From Aradus depressus (lineage: Eukaryota; Arthropoda; Insecta; Hemiptera; Aradidae), in NCBI GenBank assembly GCA_963662175.1, contig OY759222.1, forward strand, positions 7,995,222 to 8,059,221: a stretch of 64,000 nucleotides of DNA, given 5' to 3'. The position numbers and the translations under genes were made by a program. Positions 30,674-41,846 of the stretch are shown in pieces (within the stretch, counting starts at the first letter, position 1; the number at the start of each line of letters is the position of its first letter). The notes beneath the pieces were generated by a model. That model had not been told where the DNA came from. It worked only from the letters and a program-made list of their open reading frames with translations, and made no database searches.

Positions 30674-31251
30674 AGATGGCGCCGGTAGCTCAGTGGTATG
30701 CGTGCTTGCCTTCTGAGCTCAACAAAGTGGGTTCGAAACCCAACCGAGGCCCATAGTTTATTTTATCTGGGAGGTAAAATAAACTTAAGCACACCGTCCT
30801 TCGGATGGGACGTTAAGAGATGGTCCCGAGCAATTTTGCAAAAATTTAGGGTAGACATTTAGGACTCCCACAGTAGAGTCGGGCTCATGTCCACCAGAGT
30901 GACGAAAGAGCGCTCTGGTAGTAGGCGATATGAGTTCATAATAACTAATAACTAGCTAACTTATTGTTAAATATATTCCTTATAGACATTTAGTTTACAT
31001 TCTTCGGGCCGCTATAACTTTTGTCGTATTGATTCTATCTCAAATCTGAGGACTTATTAGCGATTCGGAATTTTATAAGGTAAATCGGGTAAATCAATGA
31101 AACGTCTAAAAATATGTATTTAGGCACAATTTAGGACTCCCACAGTAGAGTCGGGCTCATGTCCACCAGAGTGACGAAAGAGCGCTCTGGTAGTAGGCGA
31201 TATGACCTCATAGTTAAAGCCCGGGCATGAGTTATAAAACCTAACCTAACC
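30674..31251 (+). mobile_element. composite SINE with family C insert, one TSD pair
   Basis: TATAAATGTTAA is repeated perfectly at 30662-30673 and 31252-31263. Between them lie a SINE from its head (A box, intact B box GGGTTCGAAACCC) to a TAATAACTAATAAC tail near 30955, then about 130 bp of family C sequence (30990-31120), then a second SINE 3' half (31122-31251) with the AACCTAACCTAACC tail. The total is 578 bp instead of about 345. Confidence 0.85.
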
Positions 31252-31263
31252 TATAAATGTTAA

Positions 31264-31579
31264 TAAATATATCACGTAAGAAAGTATTAAAGTATAATTT
31301 TTTATGGTGGATAGGCACATATTTTTGTATTGTGTAATCAATAGAAATTCTTTGTGCCGAATTCCTTCGGTTAACCAACAAATTTCAAAAAAAAAAATAA
31401 AATAAAAAAAAAACTAGGCTCCTGTGGCTGTGAATGGAGGTCAGTTGATGTCTATAGGTAGCGTCACGGGTAGACTAGCTCTTTCTTTGAGCTTCAATAG
31501 CGAAATGTGGACCACTGAAGCGGACTAGAGGACATCTTGGACCCAGGGCGGTCACATATCACACATTCACCACTATTCA
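31264..31579. other. no feature recognised
   Basis: Contains an A-rich run near 31388-31412. Nothing supported. Confidence 0.4.
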
Positions 31580-32330
31580 GACATTTTCACTTCCCCACTG
31601 TACGAAGTATAGAGAAAGTTATGTAATCGCTGAGAAATTCGAAACGGAATTTCATGTTTTGCTACCTCCAGATTCCAAAATGGAAGAAAAAAACTGTAAT
31701 AACTGCTCTTAGAATATATACATCGACATGAAATTACATATGAAAATTCAAAACCCAATGAGGACAATACCTGTTAAATGTCAGCGAAATCGGCGGAAAG
31801 GAAATCAATTCAATAGTTGCCGAAGCAATGAATTTATGGACACACAAATTGATATAAAGATTTAGTAGCCAACTATTGACTATTAACACAAATGGTTGGC
31901 TGGTTTTGGAGGGAAAGGAAAAAATTAAATGATTGATTCGTTCTGGGGAAGTACATTGCCGGTGATATGACCGACGACTTTATTTTTCTTTTATCAAGAA
32001 AATTCACACCACAGTTCGAGAATAAATTTTATTTTTCATTTTGTTTTTATTTCATTTTACCAGATTATTCCTTCAATAGGACGGCACGTCTGATCCCTCC
32101 TTTCCCTTCCCCTAGTCAAATTAATAGATAATAGTTCTTATCCTACCCTTCTCTTTGGCCGATTTGACTGAAAACCATTAGACTATAACTCAGTTATAAT
32201 ATTATTACTTTCTGGGTAACATAAAATTTTGTGGAGGATGGAAATCATGAAATTTTGATGAAACTCAACATATTTCTGACAGAATTACCCAATACTTCAT
32301 TCATATAGCAGAAGAAGTATTGAAAAAATA
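31580..32330. repeat. FB-B copy, interrupted or degenerate
   Basis: End motif CCCCACTGTACGAAGTATAG at 31595, sub-repeats, GGTCGACT-like and GGGGAAGTACATTGCCGGTG near 31945-31965, and a degenerate second half (CTTTGGCCGATTTGACTGAA at 32153). Confidence 0.65.
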
Positions 32331-32825
32331 TATTTGGGAAACGGAAAGAAAGCGTTAGTGTGTTATTATAACCATGATTTTCATCTGGTCTTAAACAAGG
32401 ATATTTTCCACTATTCATAAATAAAATAAGAAGTTATTTTGTACATGAGTTTTAACTTTTTGACATAATTACATTAGGTTAACTAAATGAAGCAATGTTA
32501 TGTTGACCGCTTGATCCAGATTTCGTTTCATCCTGTCATCCTCTCAACAGACCCAGCCTCTTCATGTATTCAGGTCAGTACCAGCCTCCCCGCCCTATTG
32601 TTCTTTCAAAGGCGCCCCCCTCCCAGAAACTATTAATTCTCTTGTGGGGACTGCTCTATCAGAGTTCTGTTGGACAAGACCACGACTAATCACGTTATAA
32701 TTCAATTCCAGGCCTCACTAGTCTAGTGTCATTTCGCTATGAATTCAGTCAGCAGAAAGCTTTACACAAGACAAGAACAATGGTACAGGAAGTGGATAAT
32801 ATCAGAGGAAAAAAAATAAAAATAA
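32331..32825. other. no feature recognised
   Basis: No coding or repeat signature identified. Confidence 0.4.
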
Positions 32826-34395
32826 AATACGTCGGTGAATCGCCAGCTATGTACTTCCCCAGTATGGACTAATTATTCTCTCGTCCTCCCAAACCTATCC
32901 TAGACCTATCCAAAACCTAAGCTAAACGGACACTAGTGGCTTCTGAATTCTCATACTAAAGTTTGTGTTGACAGATTCATTACATTGACAGTTATTAGGG
33001 TATTAAGTCGAGCCCTCTTCCCTGGTCCCCCCTCCCCTCTAATAATTTCGCGGAATATTAATAGATGCCATCCTTATGGGGATTTGAATTTAAATATAAA
33101 ATTTCATGTCGATACATTCACTACATCGGCAGTTATAGAGATTTGTTAGTTGAGCCCCCTGATCCTTCCCTCCCCTTCTGGTGATTTCGCTGAAAATCGA
33201 TAGGTGTCGTCCTTATAGGGCTTTGAAATTAAATATAAAATTTCATGTCGATTAGGGTGCCCGTTATTTTGTAAAAGTTAACATTTCTTTGCTCTCACCC
33301 CAGAAACTGGTTCATGAATATCGAAAAAATATTGCCTGAATTTTTTCAGATTTTTTCCATTCTAATAAACCGTGCCGGTAAGACGCTCGATTTTAACACG
33401 GGATTTAAACGGGGTTTTCAAACTTCTCACGATTTTTGAATATATTTTCAATTCTTTTAGACCTAAAAATCTGAAAAATCACATATTTACTTTTTTGGGG
33501 TCGCTGAATCCGAATTGACTGTCAGAATTTAATTTGTGACTGCTGCAACTGTCAAAAAATGTCAATTTATCAATCTTCAGTGAAAATACCATTGTTTGGT
33601 ACGATTTTATATGTTTTTCAGGTCGCTGATTGCAAATTTTTAGTCAAAATTTACTTTTTGATAGTAGCAGCGGTCAAAAACTGTCATATATTTTTGTTTT
33701 CGCATTAAAAAAGGGAGTTTAATGGGGGTTTTTGTAATTTTTCAGATTTTTAGGTCTAAAAGACTTGAAAATATATTCAAAAATCGTTAAAAGTTTGAAA
33801 ACCCCGTTAAAATCCCGTGTTAAAATCGAGCGCCTTATCGGCACGGTTTATTACAATGGAAAAAAATTGTACAATATTTTTTCGATATTCTGAACCAGTT
33901 TCTGGGGTGAGAGCAAAGAAATTTTAACTTTTACAAAAAAACGGACACCCTTATATCGATACATTCACTACATCGGCAGTTATAGAGATTTGTGAGTTGA
34001 GCCCTTCTGATCCTTCCCTCCCCTTCCGCTGATTCCGCTGAAAATTGATAGGTGTCGTCCTTATAGGGCTTTGAATTTACATATAAAATTTTGTATCAAT
34101 ACATTCGGCAGTTATTAGAGTTTTTGTGTTAAGCCCCCTCTAATCCCCCTCCCCCTCCCCTTTGGCCGATTTAGTTGAAAATCAATAGGTGTCCTCCTTA
34201 GAGGGTTCTGAAAATATATATAAAATTTCGTGTTGATACATTCATTCTGTCGGAGTTATCATGTTCATAGACACACAGAATGTTTTTATTTCATTTTCGG
34301 AATCATGAGATTGGAAAACATGAAATCCGTTGAAAACTCGACTTTGGATTTTCGCAATACTTTCTTATACTGAAGGTGTAAGAAATTAGAAAACG
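32826..34395. repeat. long FB-B half with at least four 140-bp sub-repeats
   Basis: The block GGTGTCGTCCTTATAGGG or its variants recurs at 33064, 33203, 34051 and 34188. Once the 703-bp foldback insert and its 5-bp duplication are removed, the spacings are 139, 140 and 137 bp. The centre motif (GCTATGTACTTCCCCAGTAT) is at 32848 and the outer end (GTTGAAAACTCGACTTTGGA) near 34333. Confidence 0.8.
33253..33955. mobile_element. 703-bp foldback element with about 220-bp inverted arms
   Basis: The left arm starts TAGGGTGCCCGTTATTTTG and the right arm reverse complement starts TAAGGGTGTCCGTTTTTTTG. The arms stay alignable to about 33479 and from about 33737. TCGAT flanks both sides (33248-33252 and 33956-33960), matching a single TCGAT in other FB-B units. 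The core holds a diverged direct repeat beginning GGTCGCTGA at 33490 and about 33623. No transposase frame; superfamily not assigned. Confidence 0.85.
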
Positions 34396-34976
34396 ATATT
34401 TGCCTCATATTGTGATTAAAAAAGGTTACAATAATGAAGGTTATAACAGTATAATCTGAAACTCATATTATTTACATTAATCCCGAACAACCATGGGAGT
34501 TTAGAATGACTCGGAGACCAGTAGACTGCTCCTCACTAATAACCACATCAATTATTGATAGGTCGTTAAGCCCCTAAGAAAAAAAAATAATTCCTGACCA
34601 TCCACACGATGGTAATTCACGTAAAAGCGTATAATAATAACCCGTATAAGGATGGAACATGGCATACCAAGATAAGTATAGTGAACGTCCTTGACAGGCC
34701 CTCATCTATATGCAGAAATGTTCGTCCCCCAGAGCGCACATCCCGGTCTGCCCCCACAGCCTACATACACATTGTGTATCTCTATCAGCTAAAAGAATAG
34801 TAACTCAGGATAGAGATCACTAGTTAAACATCCTGAGAGTACCCCAACCCTTTCATCAACCTCCCACACCTCGTTGACAACCGCCAACTTAGTCCAATAA
34901 CCTTCTTACTTTATAAAATATTTTTAAGTGGTTTAAAACAAATAATAAACTATTTAACGAAGTCATATTCTATATA
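34396..34976. other. no feature recognised
   Basis: The plus-strand frame 34609-34800 shows no recognisable domain. Confidence 0.4.
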
Positions 34977-35228
34977 TGAGGTAGCATGCTTGCTTATTGA
35001 GCTCAAGATCGCAGGTTCGAAATCTGGCCGAGACCCTTAGGTTTTTGTATCTGAGAGGTGAGAAAACCTTGAGCACTCCGTCCTTCGGATAGGACGTTAA
35101 GCGAAGGCCCCAATACATTTACGATACCAGGTACTCCTTAAAGATCCCAACCCTAGATGCGACAAAAGAGCGCTCTGGTAGTAGGCGATCTCGTAGTTAA
35201 AGACCGGGCAAGAGTCATAATAACTAAC
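34977..35228 (+). mobile_element. SINE (subfamily 2), 5'-clipped and internally deleted
   Basis: Starts within the A box (GAGGTAGCATGCTTGCTTAT), has a B box (AGGTTCGAAATC) and the CCGTCCTTCGGATAGGACG block. It skips from CCCTAGATG to CGACAAAAGAGCGCTCTGG and ends in TAATAACTAACTC. Confidence 0.85.
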
Positions 35229-35333
35229 TCATGGGTGAATTCTTTAATTATGACTAATAAACAAAAAAAAATTAATTTCCATAAATATTCTTTTTCGAAT
35301 GTCAAGAACTGATGTGAGAAGTGATCATTTCAC

Positions 35334-35562
35334 ATTTGCAAAATAAAAACATAGTCCGACTTCTCATAGACTCTATTATGTGCCTGCCGGCTTTCGAGGT
35401 TGCCCTCAACATCAAGCTGCTTATAGAGTTTTTTATATTTTTACTAAATGATGCGGTTGTTGTGGACAGCTGGAAGATGAGAGCAACTTCAAAAGCCGGC
35501 TGACATGTAATAAAATCTGTGAAAAGTCAGACTACGTTTTTTTTTTGTTTTTCTTTGCAAAT
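35334..35562. mobile_element. foldback MITE-like element
   Basis: Left arm 35334-35420 and right arm about 35462-35562 are inverted copies (TTTGCAAA, then GTCCGACTTCTCATAGA against GTCTGACTTTTCACAGA, then GCCGGCTTT). The loop is about 41 bp. The 60-codon frame across it is a by-product. Confidence 0.7.
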
Positions 35563-35639
35563 TATTAATTTTACCCAATTAATTTCTAATAATAACATTT
35601 ATTATTTTTTAATTTTTTAATTATGCGGATCGAAAACTA

Positions 35640-35745
35640 TTCAATATTAGAGAAAAAGGTCGACTGGTTTTGGAGGGGGAGCGAAAAGTTAATTGATTAA
35701 TTAATCGTTCTGGGTGATTCACCTACGATTTTTTTTTTGTTTTAA
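35640..35745. repeat. FB-B centre fragment
   Basis: GGTCGACTGGTTTTGGAGGG, AATTGATTAATTAATCGTTC and GGTGATTCACCTACGATTTT are in family order. Confidence 0.65.
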
Positions 35746-36289
35746 TTCATCCCTAAAAAGTACATTATTTTTCCAGTTTGCGAAGAGAAATCCCTTAAGA
35801 GAAAAATGCACTATTATTGTGCATTATAGTGAATTATTGGCGAAGAAATATCTGAAATGCACTTTCCTAGATTTAAATACGAAGAGTGTTAAGTAGTTAA
35901 AATATTAAGCCGATAAAAAATAACTACATAAGAACAATTAAATATTGGCGAATAAATACTAGAAAGTGAAAGATGTATACTTGGGTCACGACTTTGGTCT
36001 TCAGAAACCTGACTTTCAGCGACTGAGGGAGAACGTGTGTTAGAAGTGGTGGGCCTTTCTCACACGTAGGGAGTACACACGGCACGGGGCGGGATGGCGG
36101 GAAAAAACAGTGGGCCATTTTGGCGGGAACTCATTATACTAATTAGAGACTTTTCAGTGAGGACAATCAGCTGTTGCGGAGAAATCCAAGAAAAATGAGA
36201 CCAGATTTCTTTGGACTTTAATGCATGTAAAAGTGTGCGTCTACATGTGACAGCAAATTTGGTGGCTGCTATTTTCTCAAGATGTGTTT
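35746..36289. other. no feature recognised
   Basis: The minus-strand frame 36060-36362 runs into FB-B and has no domain I recognise. Confidence 0.4.
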
Positions 36290-36684
36290 CAATTTTCACT
36301 TTCCCAACTACACGATATATAGGGGAAATCCTATGTTGTTTTCGCTGGATTTTCATGTTCATAGCTGAAAATCAATAGTTGTTTTCAAGGGGTTCTGGTC
36401 ACACATATAATATTTCTTGTCGATACATTCATTACATCGGCAGTTATTGGGCTTTGTGAGTTGAGCCTGCCCTTCTCATCCCCCCTTTCCATCTGCCGAT
36501 TCGGCTAAAAAGTAATGAGTCGTCCTTATGGAGTTCTGGTCACATATATAAAATTTCGTGTTGATACGTTCATTCTATCGGCAGTTATTGAGTTCACAGA
36601 AACACAGAAATTTTTTTTCTATATTTGGAATCTAGAGGTCGGAAAACCTGAAATTCCGTTATATAATCGGTCAATAATTCGATG

Positions 36685-36686
<2 letters not shown>
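36290..36686. repeat. FB-B copy
   Basis: Sub-repeat blocks CATTACATCGGCAGTTATTG (36431) and CATTCTATCGGCAGTTATTG (36570) are followed by the end block AGGTCGGAAAACCTGAAATT. Confidence 0.7.

Positions 36687-36757
<71 letters not shown>
36687..36757. repeat. (TA)n microsatellite
   Basis: About 70 bp of pure alternating TA, followed by a TTTA run. It creates the Ile-Tyr repeat at the end of the plus-strand frame 36515-36787. Confidence 0.95.
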
Positions 36758-36760
<3 letters not shown>

Positions 36761-36969
36761 CATTTATTTATTTATTTATTTATATGATTTTATTTATTTT
36801 TGAATATAATTAATTGTAATTTTCCAAGCCCTAAAAATTTAACTTTGGTTTTCACTTTCCGTTTTTTTTTGTAAGTGAATTATTCTTTCTCTCAAATTTT
36901 AGTTTGATATGCCCAGTTTTTCTTTAGTTCTAGTTAATTGTAGATATTTTTCTATATTTTTTTCTACAG

Positions 36970-37035
36970 TGATTAGTTGATTACAGAAAATTCGAGGTGG
37001 GGAAGTTCATTGTTTGATGATCACCGACGAATATT
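36970..37035. repeat. FB-B centre fragment
   Basis: GGTGGGGAAGTTCATTGTTT and GATCACCGACGAATATTTT. Confidence 0.5.
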
Positions 37036-37463
37036 TTCTTATTTATTTTTTCTTTCTAAGCGAAGCAAACCGAATGTCAGTTATCCAAACAGAAAGTATG
37101 AAAAATTAACTCTAGTGACTCTTATTCAAATGGAAATAAGATGGTATAACGGTTAGTATATTGTAAATATTGTTGGTAAGGCCCCAGGTAGGACGCCATT
37201 ACAGTGAAGAGACTGTAGAGGCGATGTGGGTCAGCGAATGGACACATCCCTCTGAAGACTGCGTTCCATCACTTCTGAACATAAGTGGATGTGGTGGGGG
37301 AGGGGGGGGGTTCTTTGTAACAAAGACTATCAAAGGACGGGGCGACTCATTTCAGGTCGTCGGAGAAGTGAGATTAAATCACACATTGAAGGGTTTCACA
37401 GGTGAACAATAGCAGAAAAAGTTCTTGCAAGCAGAAGCTGTCATTTAGGTATGTTAAAGGACA
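37036..37463. other. no feature recognised
   Basis: A G-rich run lies at about 37292-37310. No coding or repeat signature. Confidence 0.4.
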
Positions 37464-37690
37464 TGTTTAATAGTTATGTAATCGGTTGAAAATTCGATTT
37501 TGCGTCACCGAAATTTCATGTTTTTTGACACCTAACCCCCCCCCCCCCCCCCAAAAAAAAAAAAAAAAAATGTCTCTCTATGAACACGATAACTCTCGAT
37601 AGAATAAATATATAAATATACAATAGATAAATAAATATATCTATACGAAATGTTATATGTGTATCCAGAACCCCATACGGGTGATGGATA
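37464..37690. repeat. FB-B end with poly(C)/poly(A) run
   Basis: AGTTATGTAATCGGTTGAAA and CATGTTTTTTGACACC lead into a C16-type run then A-run (37537-37570), then ACGATAACTCTCGATAGAAT. Confidence 0.65.
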
Positions 37691-37722
37691 ATATCCATAG
37701 GATATTATCTCCTATTGGATTC

Positions 37723-37812
37723 TCAAGGAGCACTGAATGTCCCTTTGTCCAATCCTTTCTTCAGTGTAAGGAGCACTGAATTCCCCAATGCCCAATCCTT
37801 CTTTCAGTGTAA
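37723..37812. repeat. 45-bp tandem duplication
   Basis: Two copies of AAGGAGCACTGAAT ... CCCAATCCTT ... CTTTCAGTGT. Confidence 0.75.
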
Positions 37813-38340
37813 GGCTACATAATTTCTCTTCAATACATTATTATGTCTGCGCTGAAGACAGTGAGAGTAGCTATCGACATTTATCTCCCTCAAAAAGTGA
37901 TAACTCTTATCTCTGTTGGTTTCCTTTTTGTCCACTCATATCTTATATGTTCCCAACCGGTCTTTTATTTCATTCGATATTGATGACAAGTCTTTTTGGC
38001 CATTAAAAAAAAAACATTTCTGAACCCTTCACGAATCATGACGTATAGAAAAGTATCTAATGAGTCGAAAAAACTACATTTTCAGTTTTCATCGGAATTT
38101 CAAGTTTACCTGACTGAAAATAAATGAAGAAAAAATTACAACTTCTGTGTTTGTGTTTGAGAACACTGAGAAGTAATTACCTGGTAGCGACTTCTATCAT
38201 CAGGCCTCAATCCCCTCAGGTATAGTCCGTAGGGCGGCAGGTCCAGTCACGAAGTGAGAACTAGAGATAAGCATCGATGGCACCGATGATTGAAAAACGG
38301 TTTTGCCATAAATGGATTTGTTGATATGTTTTTGGTCATT

Positions 38341-38502
38341 TTTTTCCAGAGGTATATTTTTCTTTTTTTCTTTTTTGACAATATTTCGGGACACTTGAAC
38401 GTTCCTTCTTCGAACGGTTCATAGTGACCAGAAGAAGGGATGTGGGAGAAGTGTCCCGAAATATTGTCAAAAAAGAAGACAACTCTGGAAAAAATACCGG
38501 AA
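38341..38502. other. inverted pair of GAAGAAGG...CCCGAAATATTGTC motifs
   Basis: A 27-nt stem (38370-38396 against 38449-38475, containing GACAATATTTCGGGACACTT) is flanked by further inverted matches (CCAGAG against CTCTGG). Each arm read outward gives GAAGAAGG, then a short stem, then CCCGAAATATTGTC, which resembles the motif at 13590-13635. See the findings for a possible hammerhead or Penelope-like origin. Confidence 0.6.
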
Positions 38503-38942
38503 AAATCAACATAGTAACATCCCAGAGAAGTTTAAGAAACACATTTGGTTTTGACGAAATAGTTATTCGTTTGGTATTTCGTTGAATTTTTCATAAAATT
38601 ATAATTACTCTTTTTGTTTCTGATTCCTATAATAATATACAAACGAACAAATAACATCTTGAAAAATTGTTGTCGGTGTAAGTAATAAGGATGGTTGTTA
38701 AATGCCGAAGTGAGATGAGTATTATAAAGACAATGGGGTATGTGTGGAGGGGACGCCATGACTGAAGTGCTTATACTTGGGACAGTGGTCAGTAGAGGTC
38801 TCTGCGACTATAGTTCACCAGATCACTTGACCACAGGAAAGTCAAGTCTGGAAATCTGTATAGAAATGCCCTCAGCCCTCTGCTGCACTTCTCACCACCA
38901 TCTCGACCAATGTCTGCCCTCATGACAATACAAGCTCTATAA

Positions 38943-39648
38943 AGCTCAGTACACACCAGGCAACAAAGTGTTGGTAACATCCATCAACATGTAGCCAACA
39001 CTTTGTTGAGACACAAGAAATTTATCTCGATACATGTTGTCAATAATGTTGTGCGTCCACACCAAAATCAGTCAAACCCTGAATTTTGAGAAATGGACGT
39101 GGACATTGCTGCTGGTGTTTGTTTTCGTTTTAATAGCTGCCAATTTTCTTCATTTCTCGACTAAATTGTATTTTTAAGGATTTAATTTTTCTTGCTATTC
39201 CATCTACATTTGTTTGAAAGTGCATAGCCATTTAAGACATTTCATCAAACTTAAGATTCCTGTCCACAATGCGGGCACACATTGTAGCATTTACAATCAG
39301 TTCTATAACTTTTTTTTTCCACCATGAATATTTATTTTCTTCACTTTTCGCCATAACTTTTTGGAAAATGTAAAGAATAAACTTTAAGAAAATAAACTAT
39401 TACAGGAAGAAATCAATTAATTAAATTCTTATTCACTTTTAAAGAAATAAAAAAGAAATAAACACAATCATATGTTGGCAACACCGTCCACACTGAGCGA
39501 TATGTCCCGTCTGAAATGGGAAACACGGATACGAGCCGCCCAATTTTGACGAGTATCCATCAATTTGTTGCTTGCTGCCGGGATACTTGACAGCAATATT
39601 ACCGTCAACATGTTGCCAACAATTTTGTTGCCTGGTGTGAACTAAGCT
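38943..39648. mobile_element. PIF/Harbinger-like element, 706 bp, TAA duplication
   Basis: Inverted ends AGCTCAGTACACACCAGGCA (left) and AGCTTAGTTCACACCAGGCA (right, reverse complement) continue into AACAAARTGTTGG. TAA occurs immediately outside both ends (38940-38942 and 39649-39651). A 3-bp TWA duplication is typical of PIF/Harbinger. There is no transposase, but a decayed Myb/MADF-like frame is present on the minus strand (39129-39354). Confidence 0.75.
39129..39354 (-). pseudogene. decayed Myb/MADF-like accessory ORF of Harbinger-like element
   Basis: From ATG at 39354 the minus strand reads MAKSEENKYSWWKKKVIELI, and after a stop at 39232-39234 it continues with GIARKIKSLKIQFSREMKKI to a stop at 39129. 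The paired aromatic start and the basic second helix resemble MADF/Myb-SANT proteins, which many Harbinger transposons encode next to their transposase. The fragment is short and broken, so the family call is tentative. Confidence 0.45.
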
Positions 39649-39849
39649 TAAGATGGATCCTCAGCCCAGACATTTTAGTATTAAGATTTTAATTTGTTTT
39701 ACCAGGTTATTTTAATTTCTTTGTTTTGTTTTGTTTCCATTTACTTACTTTTTTTAAAAATTATTATTATTAATTTATTATTATAGAGGCCCCATGAATG
39801 TATGATAATTCATGTCCCTATGCAATCAACTACTAATTTTTGGTCTACT

Positions 39850-39951
39850 AATTAGCCCAAGTGGTCAATTGGGTTTGGAGGGAGAGCGTCAACTTAATTA
39901 TTTCATGATGCAAGTACATTGCACGTGATTCAACGACGATTTTTTTATAAA
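39850..39951. repeat. FB-B centre fragment
   Basis: GGGTTTGGAGGGAGAGCGTC, CAAGTACATTGCACGTGATT and CAACGACGATTTTTTT. Confidence 0.6.
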
Positions 39952-40280
39952 GGCAATAAAGACATTAATAAAATAAATTTTGTTTGATTTTTTCCCTTTT
40001 TTTACTTCCCATTGCATGATATGGTAATTGGACCATCGATGTTTTCTGACAAGCGATGTTGGACTAGGATGTTATATTCGATGTTTCTCATCCCTAGTGG
40101 GTCATCCCGAGGGAGTGGCAGAAGGAGATGCTTGTAGTTCTATAGACAATGTTATGATCTAGGAGTGGAGGTAACTGACCATGAAACAGCCACCCACCAC
40201 TTAGTTCATTCATTCATTCACTCAACTCTACCTATCTCAAGAGACGATCATTCATCAGGCGAGCATTTACTGTCTGGGCT
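39952..40280. other. no firm feature
   Basis: CGATGTTTCTCATCCCTAG at 40078-40097 looks like a hAT-style end, and a possible partner TAGAGATAAGCATCGATG lies at 38262. The flanking bases do not form a clear 8-bp duplication. Confidence 0.3.
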
Positions 40281-40650
40281 GTAGAGATGGGAGATAGTCA
40301 ACAGTACTATCGATATATCGTAACTATTACTATCGATATTAAGTTTCTTTCATTAAAGGGAATACGTTTTGAAGGAGGTTACTTTTGAACTTTTACTTTG
40401 ATGATGGTAAACGTGCTAAATAAACTATGGGCAAAGTTTTATTCAAAACTAGTTGCAACAGATCCAATTTAAGGGATCACCTCTTGAGACGCAACCAAGA
40501 AACTTATAAACTGGCACACAAGACCAAACAACCCTGCAGAAGCTGCATCACTGCCTTCTACTGTTCCATAAAGTTTTACAAAAGTATTTGTCTTCAATTG
40601 ATAGATACCGCTGTCGCCAGCACATTATTTCACACACCCAGTAGATAGTG
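40281..40650 (+). pseudogene. hAT-type remnant with BED-like zinc-finger fragment
   Basis: TAGAGATGGGAGATAGTCAA followed by ACTATCGATATATCG looks like a hAT terminus. About 130 bp further the frame from 40427 reads MGKVLFKTSCNRSNLRDHLLRR, the second half of a BED zinc finger (NLRDHL, with Asn where the ligand His would follow). The preceding CxxC part is broken by a stop. The downstream transposase body is absent. Confidence 0.5.
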
Positions 40651-41082
40651 CCAAAGATAATTTGTGAGTGGGGAGAGTGTGTCCTGCACAGAAAATGGGT
40701 TAGTATAAGAAAATCCTGTAACGGCCACATCACATTCACTATTAATGTATAATATTATAAAATTACTTATTGTATAATAGCTATATAACAATAATAATCA
40801 TGGTTAATGAAAATTATGTCTCGAGAAATTATTTTCCTCTGCATTATTTCTTTTATAGTGTTGACAATCTATTATCACTTCCTGTCCCGCCGCCGTTGAA
40901 GGCCAGACTGTACAATCCTCTCATTGATTTCGTTCTGTATTTTGATAATATTTAAATAATTAACAGTTTATTTATGTATCTACAATGTGTTGTGTAATAT
41001 TGTTATTGTCAGCTGATTTTTGAGAAAATTGTTAAATGTTCCTTTCAAGCTGAGAAGTCGAAGATAAAAATTACTATAAGAA
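40651..41082. other. no feature recognised
   Basis: AT-rich; nothing supported. Confidence 0.4.
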
Positions 41083-41302
41083 AACTACAAGGTCATACCT
41101 ACAAATCGCCTACTACCGAGCGCACTTTCGTCATACGGGAATTATAAATTTTACCTACCCTAAATTTTTATTCACCTTGGGCAAGGGGTCTTTAATGAGT
41201 AGCTGACATCGTACAAGCTGCCATCGCTTAACGACCCATCCGAAGGACGGCGTGCTTAAGTTTATTTTACATCAAAGATAAAATAAACTTAGGGCCTCAG
41301 CG
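41083..41302 (-). mobile_element. 5'-truncated SINE
   Basis: Contains AACTACAAGGTCATA, TAAATTTTTATTCACCTTGG, CCATCCGAAGGACGGCGTG and the AGTTTATTTTA hairpin. It ends in AGGGCCTCAGCGG before the B box. Confidence 0.8.
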
Positions 41303-41504
41303 GCACACTGCTCGGGCATCTGCTCGGGATACGCGCGAACGAGATTCCATATCTTTGGTGGAGATGTAATCGTAGAAGATTTTAGAAGATTGGACTATGG
41401 GAGAATTCTCAGGTTCATTAAGAAAACTGGGGGACTGAGCACATGAAGGGCTTAGTTTAGGTAGTATAAACATACATGTAATATAATAAGGGGGAAGCCC
41501 AGCG

Positions 41505-41575
41505 CTTCCAGGGAAGAGATAAGAGCACTGGATGCTTAGGTCCCTAGGTGTAAAACACCAGCTCATCATATATAA
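41505..41575. repeat. family E block
   Basis: AGATAAGAGCACTGGATGCT and TAGGTCCCTAGGTGTAAAAC match 23908-23960. Confidence 0.6.
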
Positions 41576-41576
41576 G

Positions 41577-41846
41577 GGCCTCAAAACCCGACCCAGGCCC
41601 TTAGTTTATTTTATCTGGGAGATAAAATAAACTGAAGTTGGCCGTCCTTCAGATGGGACGTTAAGCGATGGTCCCGAGCCTGTACGATGTCAGGTACTCG
41701 TTAAAGACCCCTACCCTAGGTGAATAAAAATTTAGGGTAGGCAAAATTTAGGACTCCCAAAGTAGAGTCGGGCTCATGTCCACCAGAGTGACGAAAGAGC
41801 ACTCTGGTAGTCGGCGATATGACCTCTTAGTTAAACCTAACCTATA
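41577..41846 (+). mobile_element. SINE lacking its head
   Basis: It starts in the B-box region (CTCAAAACCCGACCCAGGCC) and has the full body with the hairpin (AGAGCACTCTGG). It ends TTAGTTAAACCTAACCTATA, omitting the usual CCCGGGCATGAGTCAT block before the tail. Confidence 0.85.

Noticed and set aside
36515..36787. Frame ending in an Ile-Tyr repeat
   Set aside because: The end is a translated TA microsatellite and the beginning is FB-B sequence.
37537..37570. Poly(C)/poly(A) run as a functional element
   Set aside because: Homopolymer run, error-prone in assembly, inside a degenerate FB-B copy.
38262..40096. A single large hAT element spanning the Harbinger-like insert
   Set aside because: The ends look similar (TAGAGATAAG against TAGGGATGAG), but the flanking 8-mers do not match, so I do not claim it.
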